DNA of 64,000 nucleotides from NCBI RefSeq assembly GCF_014230305.1, contig NZ_JACLAU010000015.1, positions 1 through 64,000 on the forward strand. Reading direction: 5' to 3'. The translations under genes were made by a program, and so were the position numbers. This document shows, piece after piece, positions 51,929 through 61,324 of the stretch (within the stretch, counting starts at the first letter, position 1; each line of letters begins with the position of its first letter). The DNA comes from Novosphingobium aerophilum. Its GTDB lineage: Bacteria > Pseudomonadota > Alphaproteobacteria > Sphingomonadales > Sphingomonadaceae. Below the pieces are notes generated by a model. The model was not told where the DNA came from and ran no database searches. It worked only from the letters and a program-made list of their open reading frames with translations.

Positions 51929-52198
51929 TTGCTGCCAGTTTTAGTCCCGTTCTTCGTTGTCTCAGCATCGGGCAACGCAGCTTGGCTGCATTATGCCGCT
52001 TTGGGCTGGTGTGGGCTTTGGGCCGCGTTTGTCTTCTGGCGGCTCTTCCGGTCTACATCTTCGCGAATGAAGGATTTGTCGCGACGGGGAGACAGGCATT
52101 ATGATCGCATCGGCAAGTTCCGTCTGAGCAAAGAGTATCACGAGACGGAAAGCGCGGCTGCTGCGGCACGGCGAAGGCTGCACGACCAGGAGCCTTAG
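51929..52198 (+). CDS. Possible small membrane protein
   Basis: An 89-residue frame opening at TTG: two hydrophobic segments (LPVLVPFFVVSASG and AALGWCGLWAAFVFWRLF) then a charged tail (SRRGDRHYDRIGKFRLSKEY). The region is less GC-rich than its neighbours. A better ATG start (51892, MLGWIGPAR) is in another phase and stops at 51921, so an old frameshift or a false frame are both possible. I see no known family. Confidence 0.35.
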   Translation: MLPVLVPFFVVSASGNAAWLHYAALGWCGLWAAFVFWRLFRSTSSRMKDLSRRGDRHYDRIGKFRLSKEYHETESAAAAARRRLHDQEP

Positions 52199-52251
52199 AC
52201 GGTTTGGCCAACTGCGAAAGGCCGTTCTCGCCCGGGATCGGACATTCCGAT

Positions 52252-52401
52252 CCTCCCCCGTTTTGCGAAGCACAACGGGGGAGGGGAACCGCGCTGCCGC
52301 AGGCAGCGGGGTGGCGGGGGACAGCAACCGGCCCCCTCCGTCAGCCGGCATTCGCCGTCTGACACCTCCCCCGTTGCATCCTGCGGATGAAACAGGGGAG
52401 G
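52252..52401. repeat. Cluster of CCTCCCCC-type hairpins
   Basis: Three hairpins in 150 bases: CCTCCCCCGTT / AACGGGGGAGG (52252-52284, 11-bp stem), GCTGCC / GGCAGC (52293-52307), and CCTCCCC / GGGGAGG with an inner CATCC / GGATG (52365-52401). The first and last read as inverted relatives. This intergenic stretch of about 330 bases (52199-52528) holds them and the ompW terminator but no gene I can support. Confidence 0.65.
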
Positions 52402-52456
52402 ATCGAAGATGTCCGCTCCCCACCCAAATCAGCCATCCGCTTGCTGTTCCGCACAC

Positions 52457-52492
52457 AAAAAGGCGCCCCGGGCCTTCCCCCGGAGCGCCTTC
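52457..52492 (-). terminator. Terminator of ompW
   Basis: On the minus strand an AAGGCGCTCCGGG / CCCGGGGCGCCTT stem is followed by TTTTTG, a textbook rho-independent terminator about 37 bases past the ompW stop. Confidence 0.8.
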
Positions 52493-52528
52493 CTGTCAGC
52501 CCCGATGGAGCGTCAGAAGCGATAGCCC

Positions 52529-53209
52529 CTAGAAGCGGTAGGCAAGCCCGGCGCTCAGCACCCAGGGGTCGAGCTTGTGGCGCGTCTGCAGGGCGGTGCC
52601 GGTGGCGGTGTAGAAGGTGGCTTCGGTGCTGACCCAGTACTTCTTCGCATCGAGCGTCAGGCTGTAGCCGTTGCCGATCGCCACGTCGGCGCCGGCCTGC
52701 ACCGCCAAGCCGAGCTGGCTGCTCAGCTTGGTGCGGGTCACGCCGAGACCGCGGACCGCGGCGCTGGGGCGGTCGTTGATCATCAGGAACAGGGTCGGAC
52801 CCGCCCCGACGTAGGGTTTGATGGCGCCCAGCGGCAGGTGGTACTTGGCGGTGAAGGTCGCCGGGATGATCTGCACGTTGTCGATCGCGTCCACCCCCTT
52901 GAGCGTGCCCGACGACACCGTCACGTGATGGCTGGTGACGCAGCAGATCGTCTCGACCGAGACCTTGGGGGTGAAGAAGTATTCCACCGCCACGGTCGGG
53001 ACGACGTTGTCGTTGATGTCGGTGTTGGTCACGCCGCCGGTCGCCACCAGGCGGGCGCCGTCGCTGATCACCTGGCTGACCTTGCCGTCCACCAGCACCG
53101 CAGTGCCCAGCAGCTTGACCTGGAGCTTGCCATCGGGATTGCCCGCGTGGGCGGTGCCGGTCATGGCCAGGGCAGCGACAGTTGCGGCCAGATACGCGAA
53201 CTTTTTCAT
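52529..53209 (-). CDS. ompW: OmpW-family outer membrane protein
   Basis: About 226 residues from ATG 53209 (MKKFAYLAATVAAL), with a signal peptide ending AHAG and an eight-strand barrel pattern: VPTVAVEYFFTPKVSVETIC, PLGAIKPYVGAGPTLFLM, and the terminal Phe (LSAGLAYRF). OmpW channels take up small hydrophobic compounds and are induced without oxygen in enterics. An FNR-type site (53303-53316) lies upstream. The start 9 bases further up (53218) is less likely because its ribosome-binding site would be too close. Confidence 0.88.
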   Translation of the reverse strand: MKKFAYLAATVAALAMTGTAHAGNPDGKLQVKLLGTAVLVDGKVSQVISDGARLVATGGVTNTDINDNVVPTVAVEYFFTPKVSVETICCVTSHHVTVSSGTLKGVDAIDNVQIIPATFTAKYHLPLGAIKPYVGAGPTLFLMINDRPSAAVRGLGVTRTKLSSQLGLAVQAGADVAIGNGYSLTLDAKKYWVSTEATFYTATGTALQTRHKLDPWVLSAGLAYRF

Positions 53210-53302
53210 GTCCCTCATCCTTCGCGCCGCGGGACTGCCCCTTGCAGACCCTGATCCGGGCGGCGTCGACAGGGCGGATGGCGCGATCGTTACTTGGGAA
53301 CA

Positions 53303-53316
53303 TTGATCGAGCGCAA
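53303..53316. promoter_or_regulatory. Partial FNR box in the ompW-ccoN gap
   Basis: TTGATCGAGCGCAA: one perfect TTGAT half and a weaker half. It lies about 95 bases upstream of ompW and 56 bases (centre to centre) from the full box at 53359. It could serve ompW. Confidence 0.45.
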
Positions 53317-53358
53317 CATTTAGACTTTGGTCTAATAAAGTCAGCGATTTCAGAGAAT

Positions 53359-53372
53359 TTGATCGTCATCAA
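53359..53372. promoter_or_regulatory. FNR box upstream of ccoN
   Basis: TTGATCGTCATCAA, an exact match to TTGAT-N4-ATCAA, 60 bases before the ccoN start. It is the expected site for the FNR-type regulator encoded at 51123. Confidence 0.8.
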
Positions 53373-53431
53373 TGTCGCCCGGTCGCGCCGGGCCCAAGGG
53401 CTTCCCGATTGCAACATGAGAGGGAAGGCTC

Positions 53432-55096
53432 ATGGTTACCCTGACTGGGCGCGCCGGCATCTGGCTGGTCGTGCTGTTCCTCGCCATTCTGGCCATCGCC
53501 GCCGCCGCTGATACCGGCTTCGCGGTCCACATGACGATCGTCGCGCTCGCCGCGGCGATCGGGCTGTTCGTCACCCTGTCCAAGACCGACTACGCGGCGA
53601 TCGCCCGCGGGGCGCTCAAGGGCCCCGATCACAGCCGCTATGATGACGACCCGATCCGCTGGGGCGTGATCGCCACGGTGTTCTGGGGCATGGCCGGTTT
53701 CGCCGCCGGCCTGTTCATCGCGCTGCAGTTGGCCTACCCGGTGCTCAACCTCGGCACCGAGTACACCACCTTCGGCCGGCTCCGGCCGCTGCACACCTCC
53801 GCGGTCATCTTCGCTTTTGGAGGCAATGCGCTGATCGCGACCTCGTTCTACGTGGTCCAGCGCACCTGCCGGGCGAGGCTGGCCTTCCCCGGCCTCGCCC
53901 GTTTCGTGTTCTGGGGATACCAGCTGTTCATCGTCCTGGCGGCGACCGGCTATCTCCTGGGGATCACCCAGGGCAAGGAATATGCCGAGCCCGAATGGTA
54001 CGTCGACCTGTGGCTGACGATCGTCTGGGTGGCTTACCTCGCGGTCTTCGTCGGCACGCTGGTCAAGCGCACCGAGCCGCACATCTACGTGGCCAACTGG
54101 TTCTACCTGTCGTTCATCCTGACCGTGGCCATGCTCCACCTGGTGAACAATGTGAACCTGCCGATCAGCCTGGTGGGTGCCCACTCGGTGGCGGTCTGGG
54201 CCGGGGTTCAGGGCGCGCTGATCCAGTGGTGGTACGGCCACAACGCGGTGGGCTTCTTCCTGACCGCGGGCTTCCTGGCGATGATGTACTACTTCGTGCC
54301 GAAGCAGGCCGAACGCCCGGTCTATTCCTACCGCCTGTCGATCATCCACTTCTGGGCGCTGATCTTCCTCTACATCTGGGCCGGTCCGCACCACCTCCAC
54401 TACACCGCGCTCCCTGACTGGGCGCAGACGCTGGGCATGGTCTTCTCGGTCATGCTGTGGATGCCGAGCTGGGGCGGGATGATCAACGGCCTGATGACGC
54501 TCAACGGCGCCTGGGACAAGATCCGCACCGATCCGATCATCCGCATGTTCGTGATGAGCCTGGCCTTCTACGGCATGAGCACCTTCGAAGGCCCGATGAT
54601 GTCGGTGAAGTCGGTCAATGCCCTGTCGCACTACACCGACTGGACCATCGGCCACGTCCATTCGGGCGCGCTGGGGTGGAACGGCATGGTGACCTTCGCC
54701 ACGCTGTACTACCTGGTCCCGCGGCTGTGGCAGCGTGAACGCCTTTACTCGCTGCGGATGGTCAACTGGCACTTCTGGCTCGCGACCACGGGGATCGTGT
54801 TCTACGCCGCCTCGATGTGGGTGGCCGGGATCACCCAAGGCCTGATGTGGCGCGAATATGGCGCCGATGGCTACCTGGTGAACTCCTTCGCCGAAACCGT
54901 CGCCGCGCTTCACCCGATGTATCTGCTGCGGGCCTTTGGCGGGCTGCTCTACCTGACCGGCGCGGTGGTGATGACCGTCAACGTCTGGAAGACCATCGCC
55001 GGTTCGCCGCTGCGCATCGAAGCGCCGATGACCGACACTCCCTATGACGCCGCGCAGGACCGCCCGCTGGTCCCCGCCGCCGTCCCTGCCGAATGA
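53432..55096 (+). CDS. ccoN: Cytochrome cbb3 oxidase subunit I, CcoN
   Basis: A 554-residue, twelve-or-more-helix membrane protein with the CcoN haem and Cu ligands: [80 protein letters not shown] and [20 protein letters not shown]. It reduces oxygen with high affinity. AGGGAAGG gives a strong ribosome-binding site. It leads the ccoNOQP operon under the FNR box. Confidence 0.98.
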   Translation: MVTLTGRAGIWLVVLFLAILAIAAAADTGFAVHMTIVALAAAIGLFVTLSKTDYAAIARGALKGPDHSRYDDDPIRWGVIATVFWGMAGFAAGLFIALQLAYPVLNLGTEYTTFGRLRPLHTSAVIFAFGGNALIATSFYVVQRTCRARLAFPGLARFVFWGYQLFIVLAATGYLLGITQGKEYAEPEWYVDLWLTIVWVAYLAVFVGTLVKRTEPHIYVANWFYLSFILTVAMLHLVNNVNLPISLVGAHSVAVWAGVQGALIQWWYGHNAVGFFLTAGFLAMMYYFVPKQAERPVYSYRLSIIHFWALIFLYIWAGPHHLHYTALPDWAQTLGMVFSVMLWMPSWGGMINGLMTLNGAWDKIRTDPIIRMFVMSLAFYGMSTFEGPMMSVKSVNALSHYTDWTIGHVHSGALGWNGMVTFATLYYLVPRLWQRERLYSLRMVNWHFWLATTGIVFYAASMWVAGITQGLMWREYGADGYLVNSFAETVAALHPMYLLRAFGGLLYLTGAVVMTVNVWKTIAGSPLRIEAPMTDTPYDAAQDRPLVPAAVPAE

Positions 55097-55110
55097 GGGG
55101 GGCCGATACC

Positions 55111-55881
55111 ATGACTGCAACAACCCAGAAGCCGCCGCTTTCCACTCACGCCAAGATCGAGCGCAATGTCTCGATCCTGGGGGTCCTGGCCTTCCTGGCC
55201 GTGACCGTGGGCGGCATCGTCGAGATCGCCCCGTTGTTCTGGATCGACAACACGATCGAGAAGGTGAAGGGGGTCCGCCCCTACACCCCGCTCGAGCAGG
55301 CCGGTCGCGACATCTACATCCGCGAGGGCTGCTACGTGTGCCACAGCCAGATGATCCGCCCCTTCCGGGACGAGGTCGAACGCTATGGCCACTACAGCCT
55401 CGCCGCGGAATCGATGTACGACCATCCGTTCCAGTGGGGTTCCAAGCGCACCGGGCCGGACCTGGCCCGCGTCGGTGGGCGCTATTCGGACGAATGGCAC
55501 GTCCAGCACCTGACCGACCCGCGCTCGGTCGTGCCGGAATCGGTGATGCCGATGTACGCCTTCCTCAAGGACCGCGATCTGAAGGCGGGCGAGGGCGGCA
55601 CGATGACCGGCGAGATCAAGGCGCTGGCGACCACCGGCGTGCCCTATACGCCCGAGCAGATCGCCAAGGCCGACGAGGACCTGAAGGCCCAGGCCGGCAT
55701 GGGTGACACCACCGAGCTCGCCAAGCGCTGGCCCAAGGCCCAGCCGCGTGACTTCGACGGCAATCCGGGCCGCCTGACCGAGATGGACGCGCTGGTCGCC
55801 TATCTCCAGGTCCTCGGCACGATGGTCGACGTCAACGCCGCCGCCGCGCAGGAAGACCTCGCCAAGGAGACCGGCCGATGA
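55111..55881 (+). CDS. ccoO: Cytochrome cbb3 oxidase subunit II, CcoO
   Basis: A 256-residue membrane-anchored monohaem cytochrome c from ATG 55111: N-terminal helix (about 22-45), haem site CYVCH at 74-78, and the ligand Met in ESVMPMYAF. It passes electrons to CcoN. It starts 14 bases after ccoN, with AGGGGG as ribosome-binding site. Confidence 0.97.
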   Translation: MTATTQKPPLSTHAKIERNVSILGVLAFLAVTVGGIVEIAPLFWIDNTIEKVKGVRPYTPLEQAGRDIYIREGCYVCHSQMIRPFRDEVERYGHYSLAAESMYDHPFQWGSKRTGPDLARVGGRYSDEWHVQHLTDPRSVVPESVMPMYAFLKDRDLKAGEGGTMTGEIKALATTGVPYTPEQIAKADEDLKAQAGMGDTTELAKRWPKAQPRDFDGNPGRLTEMDALVAYLQVLGTMVDVNAAAAQEDLAKETGR

Positions 55882-56063
55882 GCGCGCCGACCACCTACGA
55901 GCTGCTGCGGCACCTGGCCGATAGCTGGGGCCTGCTGGCGATGACGCTGATCTTCCTCGGGCTCTGCGCCTGGCCGTTCCGGCCGGGTGCCCGCTCCGCC
56001 AACGAGACGGCGGCCCGCATGATCCTCCACGACGATGATTTCGGAGGCACTGACAATGGCTGA
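55878..56063 (+). CDS. ccoQ: Cytochrome cbb3 oxidase subunit CcoQ
   Basis: A 61-residue protein with one membrane helix ([19 protein letters not shown], about 19-37) and a short cytosolic tail, as in CcoQ/FixQ, which stabilises the complex. It overlaps ccoO by 4 bases and ccoP by 8. Confidence 0.92.
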   Translation: MSAPTTYELLRHLADSWGLLAMTLIFLGLCAWPFRPGARSANETAARMILHDDDFGGTDNG

Positions 56064-56991
56064 CAAAAGACTGGACCAGGCCACCGGGATCGAGACCGTT
56101 GGCCATGAATGGGATGGCATCGAGGAGCTCAACACCCCGCTGCCGCGCTGGTGGCTCTACACCTTCTACGCCACGATCGTCTTCGCGATCGGCTATGTCG
56201 TGGTCTATCCCGCGGTGCCGCTGGCCCATTCGGGCACGCCGGGGCTGTGGAAGTGGTCGAGCCGCGGCGCCCTGGCCGCCGAGACCGCCGGCGCCGAGCA
56301 GGCGCGGGCCAAGACCCTGGCGGCCATCGCCGCCCTGCCGATCGAGGAGCTGCCGGGCAAGCCCGAGCTGATGCAGGCCGCGATCGCCGGCGGCAAGGCG
56401 GCGTTTCGCGTCAACTGCGTGCAGTGCCACGGATCGGGCGCGGCGGGGAGCAAGGGCTATCCCAACCTCAACGACGACGACTGGTTGTGGGGCGGTGACC
56501 TCAAGGCGATCGAGACCACGATCACGCACGGCATCCGCTACCCCGGCGATGACACCACCCGGCAGAGCCTGATGCCCAGCTTTGGCCACGACGGCATCCT
56601 GCCTCCGGGCCAGGTCGAGGACGTGGCCAGCTATGTCCGCTCGCTTTCGGGCCGGGTGGCGCCGGGCAGTGCTGCGGCGCTGCGCGGGGCCGGGATCTTC
56701 GCGGCCAACTGCGCGGTCTGCCACGGGCCGGACGGCAAGGGTGGCCGCCAGGTCGGAGCGCCGAACCTGGCCGACGCGATCTGGCTCTATGGCGGCAACC
56801 AGGCCGACGTGGTCGCCAGCGTCACCAATGCCCATGCCGGGGTCATGCCGGCCTGGGGCCAGCGGCTCGACGCCGTGACGATCAAGATGCTCGCCACCTA
56901 TGTCCATTCGCTCGGCGGTGGCGAGAAATTTGCGCCAGGACAAGGCGCCGCCCCCGCGGCCGATGCTACGGCACCGGCAGCCGCCCAGTAG
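56056..56991 (+). CDS. ccoP: Cytochrome cbb3 oxidase subunit III, CcoP
   Basis: A 311-residue dihaem cytochrome c from ATG 56056: one helix (about 32-52), haem sites CVQCH (121-125) and CAVCH (219-223), and axial Met in LMPSFGHDG and VMPAWGQRL. It is the electron entry point. The Ala/Pro-rich C-terminal tail is variable. A hairpin follows, before ccoG. Confidence 0.96.
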   Translation: MADKRLDQATGIETVGHEWDGIEELNTPLPRWWLYTFYATIVFAIGYVVVYPAVPLAHSGTPGLWKWSSRGALAAETAGAEQARAKTLAAIAALPIEELPGKPELMQAAIAGGKAAFRVNCVQCHGSGAAGSKGYPNLNDDDWLWGGDLKAIETTITHGIRYPGDDTTRQSLMPSFGHDGILPPGQVEDVASYVRSLSGRVAPGSAAALRGAGIFAANCAVCHGPDGKGGRQVGAPNLADAIWLYGGNQADVVASVTNAHAGVMPAWGQRLDAVTIKMLATYVHSLGGGEKFAPGQGAAPAADATAPAAAQ

Positions 56992-57006
56992 GGCCACAGC
57001 AGTGCG

Positions 57007-57035
57007 GGGCCTGTCCGGGGGAGTCGGACAGGCCC
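57007..57035. terminator. Intercistronic hairpin between ccoP and ccoG
   Basis: An 11-bp perfect stem (GGGCCTGTCCG / CGGACAGGCCC) with a 7-base loop and no T-run, 16 bases after ccoP. It may terminate part of the transcripts or protect the ccoNOQP message from decay, so that assembly factors are made in smaller amounts. Confidence 0.55.
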
Positions 57036-57059
57036 AGGGCACCCAGAAGGTGAACGACA

Positions 57060-58544
57060 ATGCGTAACCCGGCTCCGGTCGCCACCGGGCTCTATGAGAA
57101 GCGGCGGGGGGTCTTCCCGGCGAAGATCGACGGGACCTTCCGCCGTTTGAAATGGGCGATCATGGCGATCACCCTGACGATCTACTACGGCGCGCCGTGG
57201 CTGCGCTGGGATCGCGGGCCCTATGCGCCGGACCAGGCGATCCTGGTCGATCTGGCCCACCGCCGCTTCTACATGTTTGCGATCGAGATCTGGCCCCAGG
57301 AGTTCTACTTCGTCGCCGGGCTGCTGATCATGGCCGGGATCGGGCTGTTCCTGGTGACCAGCGCCGTCGGGCGCGCCTGGTGCGGCTATGCCTGCCCGCA
57401 GACCGTCTGGACCGACCTGTTCCAGCATGTCGACCGCTTCATCGACGGGGATCGCAACGCCCAACTGCGCCTGCACAAGGCACCGTGGACCGCCGGCAAG
57501 GTGGCCCGCCGCCTGCTCAAGTGGTCGATCTATCTCGTCATCTCGTTCTGGACTGGCGGCGCCTGGATCATGTACTTCGCCGACGCACCGACCCTGGTGC
57601 GCGAATTCTGGACCGGCCAGGCCGCCCCGGTGGCCTATGGCTCGGTTGCGGTGCTGACCTTCACCACCTTCTGGCTCGGCGGCTTCATGCGCGAACAGGT
57701 GTGCATCTACATGTGCCCCTGGCCGCGCATCCAGGCCGCCATGCTCGACGAGAAGAGCCTTATCGTCACTTACAAGGACTGGCGCGGCGAGCAGCGCGGC
57801 AGCGTCAAGCAGGCGGCCAGGGACCCCGGGGCCTTCGGTGACTGCATCGACTGCAACCAGTGCGTCGCGGTCTGCCCGACCGGGATCGACATCCGCGAGG
57901 GGCCGCAGATCGGCTGCATCACCTGCGCGCTGTGCATCGATGCCTGCGACCGGGTGATGGCGCAGGTCGGGCGGCCACGCGGCCTGATCGACTACGCCAC
58001 GCTGGAAGACGCCGCGCGCGAGAAGGCGGGCTGCCCGCCGACCCCTCACGCCAAGCTGATCTGGCACCCGCGCACGCTGGTCTACCTGGGCATCTGGTCG
58101 GCGATCGGGGCCGGGCTGCTGTTCGCGCTCGGCACCCGCTCGCACATCGATCTGGCCGCGCAGAAGGATCGCAACCCACCCTACATGGTGCTGAGCGACG
58201 GCGCGGTGCGCAACGCCTGGACGCTGAAGCTCAAGAACATGGAGCGCCGGCCGCGCGCCATGCGGGTGGCGCTCGAGGGGTTGCCGGGGGCGGTGATGTG
58301 GAGCGACGCGATGGGCCGTGACCAGGCCGCGCGCAGCCTGGACATGACCGTTGCGGCCGACAGCGTCCTGCCGCTGCGGGTCTATGTCGCCGCCCCGGCG
58401 GGCACGGCCGAGCATGGGTTCCATTTCGTCCTGACCGCGCTGGATGCCGAAGGTGGGGGCGATCGCACCGAGACCCGTTTCGACGCGCCGGAGGACGAAG
58501 CGCTCGAACATCGTGAACATGACCAAGAGGAGCACGCGCGATGA
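57060..58544 (+). CDS. ccoG: Cytochrome cbb3 assembly protein CcoG (RdxA/FixG)
   Basis: A 494-residue membrane protein with about five helices, two 4Fe-4S motifs (CIDCNQCVAVCP and CITCALCIDACD), an inner-membrane CGYACPQTVW segment and a C-terminal Ig-like periplasmic domain. It is a copper-reducing factor for cbb3 assembly. It overlaps ccoH (ATGA). Confidence 0.96.
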   Translation: MRNPAPVATGLYEKRRGVFPAKIDGTFRRLKWAIMAITLTIYYGAPWLRWDRGPYAPDQAILVDLAHRRFYMFAIEIWPQEFYFVAGLLIMAGIGLFLVTSAVGRAWCGYACPQTVWTDLFQHVDRFIDGDRNAQLRLHKAPWTAGKVARRLLKWSIYLVISFWTGGAWIMYFADAPTLVREFWTGQAAPVAYGSVAVLTFTTFWLGGFMREQVCIYMCPWPRIQAAMLDEKSLIVTYKDWRGEQRGSVKQAARDPGAFGDCIDCNQCVAVCPTGIDIREGPQIGCITCALCIDACDRVMAQVGRPRGLIDYATLEDAAREKAGCPPTPHAKLIWHPRTLVYLGIWSAIGAGLLFALGTRSHIDLAAQKDRNPPYMVLSDGAVRNAWTLKLKNMERRPRAMRVALEGLPGAVMWSDAMGRDQAARSLDMTVAADSVLPLRVYVAAPAGTAEHGFHFVLTALDAEGGGDRTETRFDAPEDEALEHREHDQEEHAR

Positions 58545-59026
58545 GCATGCCTGCCAGCGTTCTGGCCGCTGAACACCGATCCCCGCGCCGCCCGTTCACC
58601 GGTCGCCACATGGCCGCCATCATGATCGCCTTCTTCGGCGTGGTCATTGCCGTCAACGTGCTGATGGCCAGCCTGGCCTCGCGCACCTTCGGCGGCGTGG
58701 TGGTCGAGAATTCCTACGTCGCCAGCCAGCATTTCAACCGCTGGCTGGACGAGGCCGGGGCCGAACGCCGCCTGGGCTGGCGGGCCGCGATCCACCGCGC
58801 CGCCGATGGCCGGATCGAGGTGACGCTCACCGGCGCGCCCGAGCGGGCGGTGGTGACAGGGGAAGCCTGGCACCCGCTGGGTCAGGCACCGGATCACCTG
58901 CTGCGGTTCCGTCCGCAAGGCGCGACGTATCGTTCGACCCGATCCGTGCCCGCCGGGCGCTGGCGGATCCGGATCGAGGTGCGCGCCGGGGCCCAGCGCT
59001 GGCGCAGCGAGCAGACCGTGTCATGA
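58541..59026 (+). CDS. ccoH: Cytochrome cbb3 assembly protein CcoH (FixH)
   Basis: A 161-residue protein with one membrane helix (MAAIMIAFFGVVIAVNVLMA) and the FixH segment VVVENSYVASQHFNRWLDEA. It stabilises assembly intermediates of the oxidase. It overlaps both ccoG and ccoI. Confidence 0.93.
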   Translation: MSMPASVLAAEHRSPRRPFTGRHMAAIMIAFFGVVIAVNVLMASLASRTFGGVVVENSYVASQHFNRWLDEAGAERRLGWRAAIHRAADGRIEVTLTGAPERAVVTGEAWHPLGQAPDHLLRFRPQGATYRSTRSVPAGRWRIRIEVRAGAQRWRSEQTVS

Positions 59027-61143
59027 GCGCCGCGGTCCGCTTCGAGCCGCCCGCCACGGGCGAAACCGTGCTGGTCGTGCCCGGGATGCATTGCGCCGGG
59101 TGCATGGCCAAGGTCGAACGCGGGCTGGCCGCGCTGCCCGCGGTCCATGCCGCGCGGGTCAACCTGACCGCCCGGCAGGTGGCGGTGAGCCACGATCCCG
59201 CCCTGGCGCCGCCGGTGCTGATCGAGGCGCTGGCGCGGATCGGCTTCCCGGCCCAGCCACGCAGCCCGGAACTCGCCCCGCCACCCTCGGCCGCGCGGCC
59301 GTTGCTCGCCCCGCTGGGCGTGGCCGCCTTCGCGGCGATGAATGTCATGCTGCTGTCGGTCAGCATCTGGTCGGGCGCGGAAGGTCCCACGCGCGAGCTG
59401 TTTCACTGGCTCTCGGCCCTGATCGGGGTTCCCGCGATCCTCTACGCGGGGCGGGTGTTCTTCGTTTCGGCGTGGAGCGCACTGCGCCGGGGTCGCACCA
59501 ACATGGACGTGCCGATCTCGATCGGGGTGAGCCTGGCCACCGGCCTGTCGCTTTACGAAACCGCCACCGGCGGCGCCGATGCCTGGTTCGACGGCACGCT
59601 GATGCTGCTGCTGTTCCTGCTGGCCGGGCGCACGCTCGATGCGGCGATGCGCGATCGCGCCCGCGCCGGGGTCGATGCCCTGTTGCGCCAGGCGGCCCCC
59701 GGCGCGCTGGTGCTGGGCAAGGACGGCACGCTGGCCTGGGTGGCGGCCAGCGATCTGCTGCCCGGGATGATCATGCGGGTGGCCGCGGGCGAGCGGCTCG
59801 CCGCCGATGGCGAGATCGTCACCGGGCAAAGCCGGTTCGACAATGCCCTGCTGACCGGCGAAAGCATCCCGGTTTCGGGCGGGCCTGGCGCCGCGGTCCA
59901 TGCCGGCACGCTGAACCTCGACGCCCCGGTCGATGTCAGGATCGCGGCCGCCGGACAAGGCACCACCCTGGCCGAGATCGCCCGCCTGATGGGTGCGGCC
60001 GGCCAGGCCCGGTCACGCTATGTGCGGATCGCCGATCGCGCCTCGCGTCTTTATGCCCCGGCGGTGCACACGCTGGCGGCGCTGTCCTTCGCCTGGTGGA
60101 TGATCCAGGGCGCCGGGCTCCACCAGTCGCTGGTGATCGCCATTGCCGTGCTGATCATCACCTGCCCCTGCGCGCTGGGGCTGGCCGTGCCGGTGGCCCA
60201 GGTGGTCGCCTGCGGGGCGCTGATGCGGCAGGGGGTGATGGTCAAGGACGGTTCGGCGCTCGAACGGCTCGAAAGCGTCGATCGCGCCCTGCTCGACAAG
60301 ACGGGCACGCTTACGGGTGGCAGACCGGTGCCCGATCCGGCCTCCCTGGCCGCGCTCGATCCGGCGGCGGCGCAAGTGGCCCTGGCCCTGGCGTCGCACA
60401 GCCGCCATCCCCTGTCGCGCGCATTGATCGAGGCGCTGACCCAGCGCGGGGTCAGCGCGGCGATCCTCGACGACGTGGTCGAGGAGGCCGGGAACGGCGT
60501 CCGCGGGCAATGGCAGGGCCGGACGGTGGCGCTGCGGCGGCCCGAGGCGGGGACCGGCATGGCCACGGTGCTCGACATGGCAGGGGAGCCCGCGCGCTTG
60601 ATCGGCTTTGCCGACCGGCTCCGGCCCGATACGCCCGAGGCCCTGGCCGAGCTGGCCGAGCTGGGGATCGCGAGCAGCATCCTGTCGGGCGACAACCCAG
60701 CGGCCGTGCGCGAGGTTGCCGCGATCGTCCGGCTCGATTCCCGCGCGGCGGCCAGCCCGGTCGACAAGCTGGCCGCGATCCGCGCGCTGCAGGACCAGGG
60801 CCATCGCGTGCTGATGGTCGGCGACGGGCTGAACGACGGACCCGCGCTGGCCGCCGCGGACGCCTCCATGGCGCCCGGCACGGCCAGCGACGTGGGGCGC
60901 CAGGCCGCCGACTTCGTGTTCCTGGGCGAGGCCTTCACGGCCGTTCCCCGCACGGTTCGCGCCGCACGCCGGACCATGCGGGTGGTGCGCCAGAACTTTG
61001 TCCTGGCGATTGGCTACAACGTGCTGGCCGTGCCGCTGGCCATGGCAGGCCTGGTCACCCCGTTGATCGCCGCGGCGGCCATGTCGCTGTCCTCGCTGAT
61101 CGTGATCGCCAATTCGCTGCGCCTGACGGGCGCGGCCAAGTGA
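59023..61143 (+). CDS. ccoI: Cu(+)-exporting P1B-ATPase CcoI (FixI)
   Basis: A 706-residue ATPase: N-terminal metal-binding GMHCAGC (21-27), membrane CPC motif (ITCPCALGL), phosphorylation site DKTGTLTGG, the HP motif SRHPLSR, and the hinge GDGLNDGPALA. It moves copper to the periplasm for the CcoN active site. It overlaps ccoH; ccoS follows 13 bases later. Confidence 0.96.
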   Translation: MSAAVRFEPPATGETVLVVPGMHCAGCMAKVERGLAALPAVHAARVNLTARQVAVSHDPALAPPVLIEALARIGFPAQPRSPELAPPPSAARPLLAPLGVAAFAAMNVMLLSVSIWSGAEGPTRELFHWLSALIGVPAILYAGRVFFVSAWSALRRGRTNMDVPISIGVSLATGLSLYETATGGADAWFDGTLMLLLFLLAGRTLDAAMRDRARAGVDALLRQAAPGALVLGKDGTLAWVAASDLLPGMIMRVAAGERLAADGEIVTGQSRFDNALLTGESIPVSGGPGAAVHAGTLNLDAPVDVRIAAAGQGTTLAEIARLMGAAGQARSRYVRIADRASRLYAPAVHTLAALSFAWWMIQGAGLHQSLVIAIAVLIITCPCALGLAVPVAQVVACGALMRQGVMVKDGSALERLESVDRALLDKTGTLTGGRPVPDPASLAALDPAAAQVALALASHSRHPLSRALIEALTQRGVSAAILDDVVEEAGNGVRGQWQGRTVALRRPEAGTGMATVLDMAGEPARLIGFADRLRPDTPEALAELAELGIASSILSGDNPAAVREVAAIVRLDSRAAASPVDKLAAIRALQDQGHRVLMVGDGLNDGPALAAADASMAPGTASDVGRQAADFVFLGEAFTAVPRTVRAARRTMRVVRQNFVLAIGYNVLAVPLAMAGLVTPLIAAAAMSLSSLIVIANSLRLTGAAK

Positions 61144-61156
61144 CCGGAGCCGTCCC

Positions 61157-61324
61157 ATGACCGGACTTGTCCTGCTGATTCCCCTGGCCCTGCTGATGGG
61201 CCTGCTCGGGCTGGTCGCCTTCTTCTGGGCCCTGCGCAATGGCCAGTTCGATGATTTCGACGGAGCCGCGGCGCGCATCCTCATCGACGAGGATCAGCCC
61301 GCACCGGCCGAGCCCCGGTCATGA
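61157..61324 (+). CDS. ccoS: Cytochrome cbb3 maturation protein CcoS
   Basis: A 55-residue protein: membrane helix LVLLIPLALLMGLLGLVAFF, then WALRNGQFDDFDGAAARIL, the CcoS signature (W-x-x-x-x-Q-F-D-D-x-D), and a short acidic tail. It is needed for metal insertion into CcoN. It follows ccoI by 13 bases and its stop overlaps the next gene (ATGA). Confidence 0.95.
   Translation: MTGLVLLIPLALLMGLLGLVAFFWALRNGQFDDFDGAAARILIDEDQPAPAEPRS

Noticed and set aside
52252-52401. Possible CRISPR array
   Set aside because: The repeats are hairpins of unequal length with no regular spacers and no cas genes nearby.
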